This document shows positions 1 through 12,645 of a stretch of 64,000 nt of DNA, piece by piece; positions within the stretch are counted from its first letter, which is position 1; every line of letters begins with the position of its first letter. The notes under the pieces were generated by a model. It searched no databases and was not told the DNA's origin. It saw only the letters and a list, made by a program, of their open reading frames with translations. The DNA comes from Lactobacillus gasseri ATCC 33323 = JCM 1131 (GTDB taxonomy: Bacteria; Bacillota; Bacilli; Lactobacillales; Lactobacillaceae), in contig NC_008530.1 of NCBI RefSeq assembly GCF_000014425.1, positions 1,240,001 to 1,304,000 on the forward strand. The letters run 5' to 3'. The translations under genes and the position numbers were made by a program.

Positions 1-1963
<1,963 letters not shown>

Positions 1964-1964
<1 letters not shown>

Positions 1965-2464
1965 TAGTCATTCAGCCCCTTGATAAATTGATCTACCAAG
2001 TCCTTCTGATCTGCAGCAGATAAACTCTTACTAATTACTTTTTCAGCAATTGCGACAGAAATATCTGCTACTTGATCACGAGCCTCGTTTAAAGCATCTG
2101 TTTTTGCTTGCGCAGCATCTTTAGATGCTCTTTCTCTAATTGCGGCAGCTTCTTGATCAGCTTGACTAATAATACTACTCTTAGTCTTTTCCGCATTTCT
2201 CTTTGCAGTAGAAAGAATTTGTGTTGCCTCTTGTTTAGAGTCTTTCAAGGCTGCTTCACGTTGATTAGCAAGAAGAGCTGCCTTTTTACGGTCACTTTCT
2301 GCTTGATCAAGATCGCTGATCACCTTTTGACGACGCTTCTCCATCATCTTTGTTACTGGACCCCAAGCAAAGTGCTTAACCAAAAGGAGCAGAGCTGCAA
2401 AGATTAAAAGATAGTAAAGCGTATCTCCTAACTCTAATTTTAAGGCTGCAAACATAAATTGCAT
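1964..2464 (-). CDS. atpF: F0F1 ATP synthase subunit b
   Basis: Peripheral-stalk subunit that anchors F1 to the membrane. The 166-residue protein has one membrane segment at about residues 14-32 (DTLYYLLIFAALLLLVKHF). A long charged, Ala/Lys/Glu-rich helix follows and is expected to form the b2 coiled coil, and the end (ISKSLSAADQKDLVDQFIKGL) is the delta-binding region. It lies between atpE and atpH and overlaps atpH by one base. Confidence 0.97.
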
Positions 2465-2513
2465 GTCTCAACCCTTCTTTCTCGTAATTACGATCTTATC
2501 TCTAAAACGCAAA

Positions 2514-3462
<949 letters not shown>

Positions 3463-3507
3463 TTCGTGACCTCCCTTCTTGTGCTGAATACCTCAAACAC
3501 ACTAAAA

Positions 3508-3536
3508 ATGATAACACCCAAAAATTTCAATTTCAA
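3508..3536 (-). promoter_or_regulatory. Promoter of the atp operon
   Basis: On the minus strand, TTGAAA (3536-3531), a spacer of exactly 17 bases, and TATCAT (3513-3508) match the vegetative sigma consensus. They sit between the upp stop and the atpB start, so the atp genes need not depend on transcription from upp. Confidence 0.65.
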
Positions 3537-3553
3537 AAGATTTTTGAGTAAAA

Positions 3554-4183
3554 TTACTTAGTTCCGAACAATCTATCTCCTGCATCCCCTAGACCTGGGT
3601 AGATGTAACCGTTATCCATTAATTTTTCATCTTCTTCTGCTGCATAGATATCAACATCAGGATTTGCTTCTTGAACAGCCTTTACACCTTCAGGAGCTGC
3701 AACTAAAACAGCTAAGCGAATGTTTTTAGCACCACGCTTCTTTAATGCTCCAATAGCCATGTTTGCTGATCCACCGGTAGCAAGCATTGGATCAACAATA
3801 ATACATTCACGTTCTTCAATATCTGGTGGCATCTTGAAGAAATATTCATGTGGCTTTAAAGTCTCTTCATCACGATACATGCCAATATGTCCGACTTTAG
3901 CAGATGGGATCATTTGAAGAACACCATCGACCATTCCAAGACCAGCACGCAGAATTGGCACAATAACCAATTTTTTACCTGCTAATTCTTTTTGAGTTGA
4001 CTTTCCAATTGGAGTTTCAATCTCAACATTCTTCAATGGCAAATCACGTGTCATTTCATACACCATGAGTCCACCAATTTCACCAACAATTTGACGAAAT
4101 TCGTTCGTACCTGTATCTTTCTTACGGATGATTGTCAACTTATGTTGGATCAACGGGTGATTCAAAACGGTAAACTTACCCAT
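3554..4183 (-). CDS. upp: Uracil phosphoribosyltransferase
   Basis: Salvages uracil: uracil + PRPP gives UMP + PPi. The 209 residues match the family length. The PRPP-binding segment [13 protein letters not shown] lies near residue 130, and the C-terminal uracil-binding region [17 protein letters not shown] is present. ATG at 4183 follows TAGGAGG. Placement directly before the atp operon is common in lactobacilli and other Firmicutes. Confidence 0.97.
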   Translation of the reverse strand: MGKFTVLNHPLIQHKLTIIRKKDTGTNEFRQIVGEIGGLMVYEMTRDLPLKNVEIETPIGKSTQKELAGKKLVIVPILRAGLGMVDGVLQMIPSAKVGHIGMYRDEETLKPHEYFFKMPPDIEERECIIVDPMLATGGSANMAIGALKKRGAKNIRLAVLVAAPEGVKAVQEANPDVDIYAAEEDEKLMDNGYIYPGLGDAGDRLFGTK

Positions 4184-4261
4184 AATGGCCTCCTATTTTA
4201 AAAATAATACTTCGTTCATTATTTTAACAAATTATTAGATAAATGTTTCTTAAATCGTACG

Positions 4262-4291
4262 AAAAAAGGCATGTTTTTCTACATGCCTTTT
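4262..4291 (-). terminator. Intrinsic terminator after tsaC
   Basis: Ten-base-pair stem (AAAGGCATGT / ACATGCCTTT) with a six-base loop, followed on the minus strand by a T run. It lies just after the tsaC stop and separates the tdk-prfA-prmC-tsaC group from upp. Confidence 0.8.
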
Positions 4292-4294
4292 ATT

Positions 4295-5287
4295 TTAATG
4301 AAAATGATGTCCAGCAGCTGCTTTGTTTAAACGATTCATATAAGCAGGACTAATTGTTCCATGATCAAAACCTTGCACATAAATGCGCTTAATATTATTT
4401 TCACTATCAAAATACCTAAGAGCACCGAATAGGTTGTGTGCTGCCTTATCAATCGTTGTACCTAAGCTATATTTATTAGAGCTATTAATTTTATCAAGTA
4501 CTTCATCTAAAGCGGCCACTCCAGTTTCCTTGTCCCATTTAATCTTTGAAAAATCTTCTTCTTTATCAACGATGAAGACTGGAGCACTAGGAGCATAATG
4601 ACGATATTTCATACCTGGAGCCTTTGGTACACCCTTAGTTTGAGTCGTACCCTTATTCATCAATACTTCTTCTCCAAGCACTTTTGAAATTTCTTCAGGA
4701 GTAATTTCTCCAGGACGAAGAACAGTAGGCGTTTCTACTGATAAATCAACAATTGTTGACTCTAACCCAATTTCTGTTGGTCCATTATCAATAATTCCAG
4801 CAATCTTTCCCTTTAGGTCATGATAAACATGGCCAGCTGTGGTTGGGCTTGGCTTAGTTGAAGTATTAGCAGACGGACCTACAATTGGCTTACCTAGCTC
4901 GCTAATCAAGTCATGAGTCAGTTCATCATCTGGACAACGGAAAGCAGCAGTTGGGAGTCCCCCTGTTACAGCATCAGGTAAAGTACCTTCTTTAACGAAA
5001 AGAATAATTGTTAATGGACCAGGCCAAAAATGCTTAATTAATTTTTTTGCTCGCTCTGGTACTTCATTAACATAATTTTCCATCATTTTTTCATCAGAAA
5101 CAGTGACAATCAATGGATTATCACTTGGACGTCCTTTAGCTGCATATACTCCTTTAACAGCTTTTTCATTAGTTGCTAAAGCACCAAGACCGTACACAGT
5201 TTCAGTTGGAAAGGCTACCAATTCACCTTTCTTCAAGAGTTCAACTGCTTCAGGAATTTGTTTTTTACTGAAAATCTTAGTTTCCAT
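4295..5287 (-). CDS. tsaC: L-threonylcarbamoyladenylate synthase (Sua5/YwlC type)
   Basis: Makes threonylcarbamoyl-AMP from threonine, bicarbonate and ATP, the first step of tRNA t6A37 synthesis. The N-terminal YrdC domain shows PTETVYGLG and KGRPSDNPL. The roughly 330-residue length, with a C-terminal domain after about residue 205, marks the long Sua5/YwlC form. The start chosen is ATG 5287, which overlaps the prmC stop as TAATG. A GTG at 5299 would add four residues. TsaE, a later partner in t6A synthesis, is encoded at 47933. Confidence 0.93.
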   Translation of the reverse strand: METKIFSKKQIPEAVELLKKGELVAFPTETVYGLGALATNEKAVKGVYAAKGRPSDNPLIVTVSDEKMMENYVNEVPERAKKLIKHFWPGPLTIILFVKEGTLPDAVTGGLPTAAFRCPDDELTHDLISELGKPIVGPSANTSTKPSPTTAGHVYHDLKGKIAGIIDNGPTEIGLESTIVDLSVETPTVLRPGEITPEEISKVLGEEVLMNKGTTQTKGVPKAPGMKYRHYAPSAPVFIVDKEEDFSKIKWDKETGVAALDEVLDKINSSNKYSLGTTIDKAAHNLFGALRYFDSENNIKRIYVQGFDHGTISPAYMNRLNKAAAGHHFH

Positions 5288-6129
5288 TATTTCTTCCACC
5301 TTCCATGAACCATTCTTGGCTTACCTGCTAAGTCATTTTTAAACTCAATTTCAAAATCTGGTAATTCCGCTTCAAATAAGTCCTTTAATTGATCTTTTTC
5401 GCTAAAGCCAAATTCCAGGAAAAATTGCCCATGAGAATACAAATGCGAACGAATTTGCTTAGCAAATTTCCGATAAAAATCCAAACCATCTTCTCCACCA
5501 TATAATGCAGTATCTGGTTCATTTTTTATTACATTTGCATCCATCAAATCTTTTTCGCTAGTTTTGATATAAGGTGGGTTAGAAATAATGGTATCAAACT
5601 TTTCTAAACCTACTAAAACATTAGCTTTACGCGTTCTAACATCTAAATCATATTTTAAAAAGTTCTCTTCGCTTTCACGTAAAGCAGCATCAGTAATATC
5701 GCTAGCATATAGAATTAAATTTTCAATTTTTCGATCTTGAGCCTGCTTCACTAAAGCAACCATAATTGCTCCAGAGCCAGTACCTAAATCAAGAATTTTT
5801 TCACCAGATTTAATATTTTCAAGAGCCCACTTAACAAGTTCTTCAGTTTCAAATCTAGGTATTAAAACACCGCGATTAACCAAAATTTTATAACCGTAAA
5901 ACCAAGCATATCCCAAAATATATTGTGGAGATATCCCTCTACATAATTTCTTCATATCTTTTAATGCTTGTTTTTCTTGAGCTAGACTTAATTCATCATC
6001 TATATGTAGTAGAAATTCTGAAGGCGTATAGCCTAATCTTTCGCCCAGTACATAGTCAATATCATCTGAACGAATTTCAGGACTATCTTTTAACACAGCT
6101 TCCTTGATCTGCTTTAAACTTTTAGGCAT
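5287..6129 (-). CDS. prmC: Release factor glutamine methyltransferase
   Basis: Methylates the GGQ glutamine of release factors RF1/RF2 using SAM. It has an N-terminal helical domain, the SAM motif [15 protein letters not shown] and the catalytic NPPY in [11 protein letters not shown]. At 280 residues it is normal length. Its ATG lies inside the last codons of prfA (8-base overlap), so it is made together with its substrate. Confidence 0.96.
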   Translation of the reverse strand: MPKSLKQIKEAVLKDSPEIRSDDIDYVLGERLGYTPSEFLLHIDDELSLAQEKQALKDMKKLCRGISPQYILGYAWFYGYKILVNRGVLIPRFETEELVKWALENIKSGEKILDLGTGSGAIMVALVKQAQDRKIENLILYASDITDAALRESEENFLKYDLDVRTRKANVLVGLEKFDTIISNPPYIKTSEKDLMDANVIKNEPDTALYGGEDGLDFYRKFAKQIRSHLYSHGQFFLEFGFSEKDQLKDLFEAELPDFEIEFKNDLAGKPRMVHGRWKK

Positions 6130-7210
6130 TTTCTTCAGCCATCTTTTCTAGTTGTTGGGTTTGGTAGTAAAGAACTAAGGCATTAATAATCTCATCTAGT
6201 TCGCCGTTCATTACTCGATCAAGCTTGTTCAAAGTTAAGCCAATTCGGTGATCAGTTACACGATTTTGAGGATAATTATATGTTCTAATTCTTTCTGAAC
6301 GGTCCCCAGTACCGACTGCATCTTTTCTTTTAGCATCGTACTTATCACGATTTTGACTTTCGTAATAATCATAAACACGCGATTTTAAAATTTGCATTGC
6401 TTTTTCACGGTTTTGTTGTTGACTACGTTGATCTTGCATAGCAACCACAATTCCAGTTGGAAGGTGAGTCATACGAACAGCACTAGAAGTTTTGTTAATG
6501 TGCTGACCACCGGCACCAGATGAACGATAAACATCCACACGAATATCTTTAGGGTCTAAATCAATATCTACTTGTTCATATTCTGGCATAACTGCAACTG
6601 TCGCAGTTGAAGTGTGAACACGACCTTGAGATTCAGTTACAGGTACACGTTGAACACGGTGAGCACCATTTTCATACTTTAATTTTGAGTAAACTTTATC
6701 GCCGGTAATCATAACGGCAACACGCTTATAGCCCCCTACTTCAGTTGGCTCTGAGTCAATTAAAGATACTTTCCAGCCTTGAGTCTCAGCATATTTTTCA
6801 TACATTCTGAGTAAATCACCAGCAAATAAGGATGCTTCATCCCCACCAGCAGCTCCTCTAATTTCCATAATGATATCTTTATCATCATTGGGATCCTTAG
6901 GAAGCATCAAAATTTTAATTTCATCTTCTAATTTAGCAACTTCTTTTTCTAATTCAGAATTTTCTTCCTTAGCCATTTCAACCAAATCATCATCAGACTC
7001 ACTTGAAATGATTTCTTTATTATCATCAATTTCCTTTATATCAGACTTGTACTTTCGATACTTTTGTACTACTTCACGCATATCAGCTTCTTCTTTAGAA
7101 ATCTCCATATAGCGCTTAGTATCATTAATAACTTCCGGATCGGCCATCATTTCTTGAAGTTCTTCATAATGGGCAACTAATCCTTCCAACTGAGCCATTA
7201 CTTTATCCAT
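6122..7210 (-). CDS. prfA: Peptide chain release factor 1
   Basis: Recognises UAA and UAG and releases the finished peptide. The 362-residue protein has an N-terminal coiled-coil domain, the codon-reading tripeptide in PVTESQGR (the PxT motif of RF1) and the catalytic GGQ in [11 protein letters not shown]. It precedes prmC, which modifies that glutamine. ATG at 7210 has the AAGGA of its ribosome site a few bases upstream. Confidence 0.97.
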   Translation of the reverse strand: MDKVMAQLEGLVAHYEELQEMMADPEVINDTKRYMEISKEEADMREVVQKYRKYKSDIKEIDDNKEIISSESDDDLVEMAKEENSELEKEVAKLEDEIKILMLPKDPNDDKDIIMEIRGAAGGDEASLFAGDLLRMYEKYAETQGWKVSLIDSEPTEVGGYKRVAVMITGDKVYSKLKYENGAHRVQRVPVTESQGRVHTSTATVAVMPEYEQVDIDLDPKDIRVDVYRSSGAGGQHINKTSSAVRMTHLPTGIVVAMQDQRSQQQNREKAMQILKSRVYDYYESQNRDKYDAKRKDAVGTGDRSERIRTYNYPQNRVTDHRIGLTLNKLDRVMNGELDEIINALVLYYQTQQLEKMAEENA

Positions 7211-7231
7211 TTTTATTATCCTTCCTTACTT

Positions 7232-7831
7232 TTATCTTTGTTTATCGGGATGAAAATAGTGAAAACGACACACGGGATAATAAGACTCATCTCCGCCAAT
7301 TTGAACTTGTTCACCCTCATAAACAGGTTTTCCAGAATTAATTCGCAAATTCATTGTAGCCTTATGACCGCAGTAGTGACAAATGGTCTTCATTTCTTCT
7401 ATTTTATCAGCAAAAATCAATAAGTTTTCACTACCTTCGAATAAATGATTCTGAAAATCATTCTTTAGGCCAAATGCCATCACAGGAATCTTTAATTCGT
7501 CAACAATCCTTGCACATTCTAAAACATGATGTTTCTTTAAAAACTGTGCCTCGTCAATTAAAACACAAGCCACAGTCCCATTACCAGACTCAACATCATT
7601 CTTATTCATTTCTGAAACGTAGTTAAACAAATTCAAATCTTCACTAATCGGCTCAGCCTTACGGTGAAGGCCAATTCTAGAAGCAACTGTCCCCACACCA
7701 CTCCTATCATCTACACTACTCGTCATTAAGGCAATTTTTCGACCTTGTGCCTCATAATTATGGGCAACCTTTAGTATTTCAATTGACTTACCACTACTCA
7801 TTGCACCATAGCGAAAAAACAATTGCGCCAC
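7232..7831 (-). CDS. tdk: Thymidine kinase
   Basis: Phosphorylates thymidine to dTMP in the salvage pathway. The P-loop GAMSSGKS is at residues 9-16, the LIDEAQF motif is near residue 92, and paired cysteines (CHYCGHK and the later YPVCRFH) form the structural zinc site of type II kinases. It is 199 residues, starts with GTG behind GGAGG, and comes first in the tdk-prfA-prmC-tsaC group. Confidence 0.96.
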   Translation of the reverse strand: MAQLFFRYGAMSSGKSIEILKVAHNYEAQGRKIALMTSSVDDRSGVGTVASRIGLHRKAEPISEDLNLFNYVSEMNKNDVESGNGTVACVLIDEAQFLKKHHVLECARIVDELKIPVMAFGLKNDFQNHLFEGSENLLIFADKIEEMKTICHYCGHKATMNLRINSGKPVYEGEQVQIGGDESYYPVCRFHYFHPDKQR

Positions 7832-7949
7832 TGCAAAATTCCTCCATTATTAAGTTTATGTACTTTCACTAGTATTATCCTAATTAGTATAAAGTAAATT
7901 TAAAAATCTTGCAGGTAAAAATAAAAAGGTCGTTTTCATTTTACTGATA

Positions 7950-7958
7950 TGCTATAGT
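7950..7958 (+). promoter_or_regulatory. Extended -10 element before murT
   Basis: The sequence ATGCTATAGT contains TGnTATAGT, an extended -10 box, 32 bases before the murT start. No good -35 box is visible at the usual distance, which is normal for extended -10 promoters. Confidence 0.4.
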
Positions 7959-7989
7959 AAAATTTAGTTTTAAAGTGAGGGATAAGAAT

Positions 7990-9342
7990 ATGAATTTAAA
8001 ATCAGGCATCGCTAAGGTAGCCGGTAAATCTTCTTACTGGTTTCTTCATAATGTATTAAAGGGCGGGACGAGTTTTCCTGGAAAATTTGCCATGAAAATT
8101 GATCCTGAAGTATTAAATTCATTAGCAAAAGGCTATGAAACAATCATTGTTACTGGAACTAACGGTAAAACAATGACAACTGCTTTAATTGTAGAAGCAT
8201 TAAAGAAAAAATATGGTGATATTTTAACTAATCCATCTGGCTCGAATATGCAACAAGGAATTGTAACAGCATTTCTAGCTCATAAAAATAAGAAAGCCAA
8301 AAAGAAAATTGCTGTACTAGAAGTTGACGAAGCAAACGTCAAAATGGTAACTAAATTACTTCATCCTAGCGTATTCGTTTTAACAAATATTTTTCGTGAT
8401 CAAATGGATCGTTATGGTGAAATTTATACTACTTACCAAAAAATTGTTGACGGAATTAAATTAGCCCCAAATGCTACAATTATTGCTAATGGGGACGCAA
8501 GTATTTTCTCCTCAGTTGAGCTTCCAAATAAAAAAGTATTTTATGGCTTTAAGCTACCAGATGATAAAGCTGAAAATGATTTTAAAGCTCCAGTAAATAC
8601 TGATGGTGTATTATGTCCAAAATGTGACCATATCTTACATTATCATGAACGAGTTTATGCAAATTTAGGAGATTTCTTCTGCCCTAATTGCGGTTATCAT
8701 AGACCTGAATTAACTTACAGCGTAGATCAAATTATTGATCAAACTCCAAATAGCTTAAAATTCAAAATGGGTGAAAAAGAATACAGTATTGGTATTGGGG
8801 GCACATATAATATCTACAATGCTTTAGCAGCTTATTCTGTTGCACGTGAATTTGGTTTAAGCGAGGAAGAAGTTGCACAAAGTTTTGCTGAAAATAAGCG
8901 AATTTTTGGTCGTCAAGAATTAATCAATTATGCAGGCAAAGAAATCGATTTAATTTTAGTCAAAAATCCTGTTGGTCTTGATGAAGTCCTTCATATGCTC
9001 AACACTGAGAAAGATAGCTACTCTCTAGTTACTCTTTTAAATGCAAATCATGCAGATGGAATTGATACTTCTTGGATTTGGGACGCAGACTATGAAGGCC
9101 TCAACAAAGATAAAATTAAAAAAGTATTAGTTGGTGGAAGACGTTGGCATGACATGGGCTTTAGATTAGAAGTTTCTGGATTTGATCCAGGCCTAATGAC
9201 TACAGTTACTAATAATGATGCTTTATTAGACGAAATTTCAAAATTACCAACTAAAAAAGTATATATCCTTGCTACCTACACTGCTATGCTTTCACTTCGT
9301 AAAACTATGGGTGAAAAGAAGATTATTAAAGCAGGTATGTAA
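7990..9342 (+). CDS. murT: Lipid II isoglutaminyl synthase, Mur-ligase subunit MurT
   Basis: ATP-dependent ligase half of the MurT-GatD complex that amidates D-glutamate at position 2 of lipid II. The 450 residues show the Mur-ligase P-loop VTGTNGKTMTTAL near residue 55, the insertion zinc ribbon (CPKC...CPNC, about residues 210-235) and the C-terminal DUF1727 domain with DTSWIWDADYE. The ATG at 7990 is preferred over GTG 7975 because GAGGG lies eight bases upstream of it. The expected partner gatD is not adjacent: the next gene is on the other strand. Confidence 0.9.
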   Translation: MNLKSGIAKVAGKSSYWFLHNVLKGGTSFPGKFAMKIDPEVLNSLAKGYETIIVTGTNGKTMTTALIVEALKKKYGDILTNPSGSNMQQGIVTAFLAHKNKKAKKKIAVLEVDEANVKMVTKLLHPSVFVLTNIFRDQMDRYGEIYTTYQKIVDGIKLAPNATIIANGDASIFSSVELPNKKVFYGFKLPDDKAENDFKAPVNTDGVLCPKCDHILHYHERVYANLGDFFCPNCGYHRPELTYSVDQIIDQTPNSLKFKMGEKEYSIGIGGTYNIYNALAAYSVAREFGLSEEEVAQSFAENKRIFGRQELINYAGKEIDLILVKNPVGLDEVLHMLNTEKDSYSLVTLLNANHADGIDTSWIWDADYEGLNKDKIKKVLVGGRRWHDMGFRLEVSGFDPGLMTTVTNNDALLDEISKLPTKKVYILATYTAMLSLRKTMGEKKIIKAGM

Positions 9343-9345
9343 CAT

Positions 9346-9381
9346 AAAAGACCACTGTCGCTTATGACAGTGGCCTTTTTT
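9346..9381. terminator. Two-way terminator between murT and the serine hydrolase
   Basis: Stem CCACTGTC / GACAGTGG extended by A/T pairs, with a T run on the plus strand and a matching A run on the other side. It can end both the murT transcript and the convergent 9380 gene. Confidence 0.8.
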
Positions 9382-10399
9382 AGCCTTTATAAATATTTTC
9401 TTTTAGAAAAGTATCAACTATTTTTTCTCTCATCGCTAGAAAGACATGATTATGTCCACTAGGATGAATTCGATTAGTTAAAACAACCATCGCAGTTTGA
9501 TTAAGGCGATCAATTAAGATAAAAGTACCAGTAAAACCTGTGTGATAAATAAGTGGATGCTGATCAACTGGATCAAAGCGTAAATCCCATCCCCAAGAAC
9601 GAGGATGTACGTTTTTAGGTGTTTCAATTTGAAATAAGTTAGCTAATGTATCCTGCTTTAAAGGTAGAATATCATGACGTAGTCCTAAATAAGCCTGCGT
9701 CATTTTTATTAGATCTTCTAAGTTTGAAAATAAGCCAGCTGACCCACAATCCTTACCCAGTACACGTGCTTTAGGATCATGTACAATTCCTTGCAGTAAC
9801 TCACCTTGTTCAGTATAAGCAGTAGGCACACAATCAGATGCTTTTGGATGAAACGTTGTTTCCTTCAACTTAGCTGGTAAAATAATCTCCTGCATAATTA
9901 CATCTTGGACAGGTAAACCATATATTTTTTCAAGTACCAATCCCAATAAAATAAAATTGGTATCTGCATACCGCATTTTTGTTTCAAATTCATCAGTAAC
10001 TGGTAAGCCGATAATTGCTTTTAGTAAATCAGGAGCTGCTAGTTCATCTCGATTAGGAATCCAACCACGAATTCCACTAGTATGCGTCAATAAATGACTA
10101 AGGCGAATACGATCATCTTTAAATTCAGGAATAAACTCTTGAAGTGGCTCAGTAAAATTAAGTTTACCCTCTTCTTTTAATTTTAAAAAAACATTAGTAG
10201 TCCCTAACACCTTAGTTAAACTTGCTAAATCATAAAGTGCAAATGGACTAAGTTGTTCAATCTCAGGCATCAAACTAGCAAAACCTACTGTTGATGTAAA
10301 CACCTGTTTTTTCTTAATAAATGCGTAGTTTACCCCTGGTACAATGCGTTCACTAACCATACTTTCAATTAAATGCTGAGTTTTAAAAAATTCTATCAT
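9380..10399 (-). CDS. Beta-lactamase-family serine hydrolase
   Basis: Penicillin-recognising serine hydrolase of the class C beta-lactamase/PBP4*/EstB type. The active-site pattern ASLTKVLGT (SxxK), the YADTNF motif (YxN) and YHTGFTGT (HTG in place of KTG) are all present. It is 339 residues from ATG 10399, which follows AGGTGG. An upstream extension would run into tRNA genes. There is no signal peptide, so it is probably cytoplasmic. The substrate is unknown. It lies downstream of tRNA-Glu and tRNA-Gln and may share their transcript. Confidence 0.85.
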   Translation of the reverse strand: MIEFFKTQHLIESMVSERIVPGVNYAFIKKKQVFTSTVGFASLMPEIEQLSPFALYDLASLTKVLGTTNVFLKLKEEGKLNFTEPLQEFIPEFKDDRIRLSHLLTHTSGIRGWIPNRDELAAPDLLKAIIGLPVTDEFETKMRYADTNFILLGLVLEKIYGLPVQDVIMQEIILPAKLKETTFHPKASDCVPTAYTEQGELLQGIVHDPKARVLGKDCGSAGLFSNLEDLIKMTQAYLGLRHDILPLKQDTLANLFQIETPKNVHPRSWGWDLRFDPVDQHPLIYHTGFTGTFILIDRLNQTAMVVLTNRIHPSGHNHVFLAMREKIVDTFLKENIYKG

Positions 10400-10455
10400 C
10401 CTACCACCTGGATTATAAAATAAAACCGCCAGATCAACGATCTGACGGTAACATA

Positions 10456-10528
10456 TTGAGATATTCGGGCTCGAACCGAAACATCCAGGAACCAGAATCC
10501 TGTGCCTTACCAATTTGGCTATATCTCA
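10456..10528 (-). tRNA. tRNA-Gln (anticodon CUG)
   Basis: Cloverleaf folded by eye: acceptor TGAGATA / TATCTCA, anticodon stem CAGGA / TCCTG around loop TTCTGGT (anticodon CTG), and T arm TTCGG-TTCGAGC-CCGAA. The U1-A72 end pair and the ATATAGCCAAATTGG start are typical of bacterial tRNA-Gln. CCA is not encoded. It lies seven bases after tRNA-Glu. Confidence 0.9.
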
Positions 10529-10534
10529 GTATTA

Positions 10535-10606
10535 TCACCCGTACGAGAATTGAACTCGTAACTCCACCTTGAGAGGGTGGCGTCTTAACCATTTGACCAA
10601 CGGGCA
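10535..10606 (-). tRNA. tRNA-Glu (anticodon CUC)
   Basis: Cloverleaf by eye: acceptor TGCCCGT / ACGGGTG (two wobble pairs), D arm with GGTCAAATGGTTAAGAC, and anticodon stem CCACC / GGTGG around loop CTCTCAA (anticodon CTC). The body matches Firmicute tRNA-Glu. CCA is not encoded. It is first in a two-tRNA transcript with tRNA-Gln. Confidence 0.9.
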
Positions 10607-10621
10607 AATTCAACATATGTA

Positions 10622-10650
10622 AATATAATTGAATATCGTAATTCTGTCAA
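10622..10650 (-). promoter_or_regulatory. Promoter of the tRNA-Glu/tRNA-Gln unit
   Basis: Minus-strand TTGACA (10650-10645), 17-base spacer, TATATT (10627-10622). This is a near-consensus promoter ending 15 bases before the mature tRNA-Glu 5' end. Confidence 0.75.
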
Positions 10651-10687
10651 GTTTCGTAATCATTTTTCTTAAAAAGTGTTTTAAATG

Positions 10688-10730
10688 AAAAAAGCTGCAT
10701 CACGTCTTACTCACCATGATGCAGCTTTTC
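10688..10730 (-). terminator. Terminator after the coiled-coil gene
   Basis: A 12-13 bp stem (AAAAGCTGCATCA / TGATGCAGCTTTT) lies 25 bases past the 10755 gene's stop codon. A/T tracts on both sides mean it could act in either direction. Confidence 0.8.
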
Positions 10731-10754
10731 AATTATATCACTTATTATTCTACT

Positions 10755-11195
10755 TTATGACATAGTTTTACTACTTTTCTCAATCTCTTTAATTCGATTA
10801 ATGTCCATTTTCAGTAGATTTTGTTTTAGTTCTAGCCACTGTTTACTTAAATTTCTACTTTTTTTCCTTGCTTCTGTTTCTGAATAAGTAACTAATTTCT
10901 CTAAGTTAGAAAAGTTCTGAATTAACTGATGCGCTTGATTTTGAGCCAATTTAAAATCAATTTTTACATCTTTTGCATCTTCACTAACTTGCAAAATTGC
11001 ACGAACCTGTGGTTGACAAAAATCTTGTAAAACACTGGCAATTTCTTGCAATTTTTCAACACCACTTCTATCAAAATGCAATAAATCCTTCTGTTCATCC
11101 TTTTCCACTAGATCAATTGCAGCTTCATTTCTAAAATAAAGCTCCTGAGCAAAATCGTGAATATCTTTTTCTATCGCTAAGAAATTCTTGTTCAT
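10755..11195 (-). CDS. Hypothetical coiled-coil protein
   Basis: I do not recognise this family. The 146-residue soluble protein is charged and predicted almost wholly helical, with Leu/Ile heptad-like spacing. It has no signal peptide, membrane segment or metal motif. It starts six bases after the stop of the broken MFS gene, so it was probably co-transcribed with that gene. A terminator follows. Reading-frame integrity and codon use like its neighbours support a real gene. Confidence 0.7.
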   Translation of the reverse strand: MNKNFLAIEKDIHDFAQELYFRNEAAIDLVEKDEQKDLLHFDRSGVEKLQEIASVLQDFCQPQVRAILQVSEDAKDVKIDFKLAQNQAHQLIQNFSNLEKLVTYSETEARKKSRNLSKQWLELKQNLLKMDINRIKEIEKSSKTMS

Positions 11196-11201
11196 TCTTA
11201 A

Positions 11202-12595
11202 TTACACTTTCTTTTGCTTATTTTCTTTACTCAGCTTAAACATAATCCAATCACACAGCAAAATCAAAATTCCAAGGCTAAAAGTGAAATAAAATGCCGC
11301 CATACTTCCCTGAGCAGTTAAACTAGCGTAATTTGCAGAATGCTTATTCTGAAAAATAGCTATAATTGCTGCTAAAATTGCTGTACCCATTGAACCAGCC
11401 AATTGTTGCGCTGTTTGACAAACAGCAGTGGCATCTGATTTAAGGTCATTATCTACTATTTTTAAACTTTGAGCCATTGTATTACTGAATGACATTCGAT
11501 GTCCTAACATCAAAATTCCATAAAAGCAGATAATCATCCAGGTATTTAAGTTTAATCCCCAATTAGCCAATAAGAAGCTCCCTAATGCCATTAAAAATGC
11601 TCCACTATATAATGGCACTGTAGCACCTAAGCGATCATATAAGCGGCCAAAATATGGGTTTAAAAGTCCAGCAATAATACTTCCTGGGAGCAAAACCAAA
11701 CCACCAGTTAACGACGTTTGCTTGTTAACTATTTGAATATAATTGGGTAATACAAAACTTACACCAATATTGATAAATTGAAGTAAAAAGTATGCAAATG
11801 CCCCAAAAACAAAAGCTTTATCCTCAAAAACCTGCAAGTCAAGTAGTTTTCGAGTAGATTTTTTGGAAATTATCACAAATGAAATGAATAAAAGGACCGT
11901 TAAGATTAATAGTCCCCAAAGACGCCAATTTTGTAATCCTTTACTTAATTGATTTACGCCAATAACTAAGCTTACCAAGCTCAAACTTAAAAATATGTAA
12001 GCCAGCCAGTTAAATGACTTTTTTGAATGGGGTGATAACTTCCAATTACAATAATACCGGCAATAAAGACAAATAGAGCAAAGATTGCAGCAATAATGAA
12101 AATCCAACGCCAATTAAGATAATACGAAACACTGCCTCCAAATGCAGGACCTAAAGTCGGGGCCATCGCAATTACTAAACCAGCAATTCCCATGTAAAAT
12201 CCCCAGCGTTGTCTAGGCATTACTTCTACGATCAAATTAAACATCATCGGAGTACACAAACCTACTCCCAATGCCGAAATTAATCTTCCCAAAAGCAAAA
12301 TATAAAAACTTGATGCAAAAGCAGAGATCATACTTCCAGCTATAAAGGCAACTGCAGCTGAAATGAACAATTGTCTTGCTGTAAATCGTTCATTTTGATA
12401 AGAAGAGCTAATCATAATAATCGCAATCATCAGCAAATAGCCAGTTGTAATCCATTGAATAGTGTCCAATGAAACTTGGAATTGCTTCATCATAGCAGGA
12501 AAAGTTACATTTAAACTAGTTTCAGTTAAAATTCCAACAAAAGACATGAATGCTGTTGCCAAAACTGCAAGTGTATTTTTAGTTTGTACTTTCAT
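11202..12595 (-). pseudogene. DHA2-family multidrug MFS transporter, frameshifted
   Basis: Two adjoining frames together encode one 14-helix drug:proton antiporter of the EmrB/QacA type. The first half (from ATG 12595, 202 codons) carries the N-terminal helices and the motif GRLISALGVGLCTPMMF. The second half resumes in another frame at KLSPHSKKSFNWLAY. Adding one base near 12040-12043 restores a 464-residue protein, the usual family length. The simplest explanation is loss of one A from an AAA run. As written the pump is not made, unless slippage occurs at this spot. Confidence 0.85.
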
Positions 12596-12606
12596 TTTTT
12601 CTCCAA

Positions 12607-12637
12607 TAAAAAAGAGTGGAGGCTCTCGACCTCTACC
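12607..12637 (-). terminator. Hairpin with T-run in the leader of the MFS gene
   Basis: A GAGG/CCTC core stem, extended by flanking pairs, is followed on the minus strand by six Ts, then the GGAG ribosome site and ATG of the MFS gene. It sits 75-100 bases after pgi, so it could end pgi transcripts. It also lies in the MFS 5' leader if that gene's promoter is at 12655-12690. Confidence 0.55.
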
Positions 12638-12645
12638 CTTTCTTT

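Noticed and set aside
10434-10616. 60-codon frame on the minus strand
   Set aside because: It covers both tRNA genes and has no ribosome site; it is tRNA sequence read as codons.
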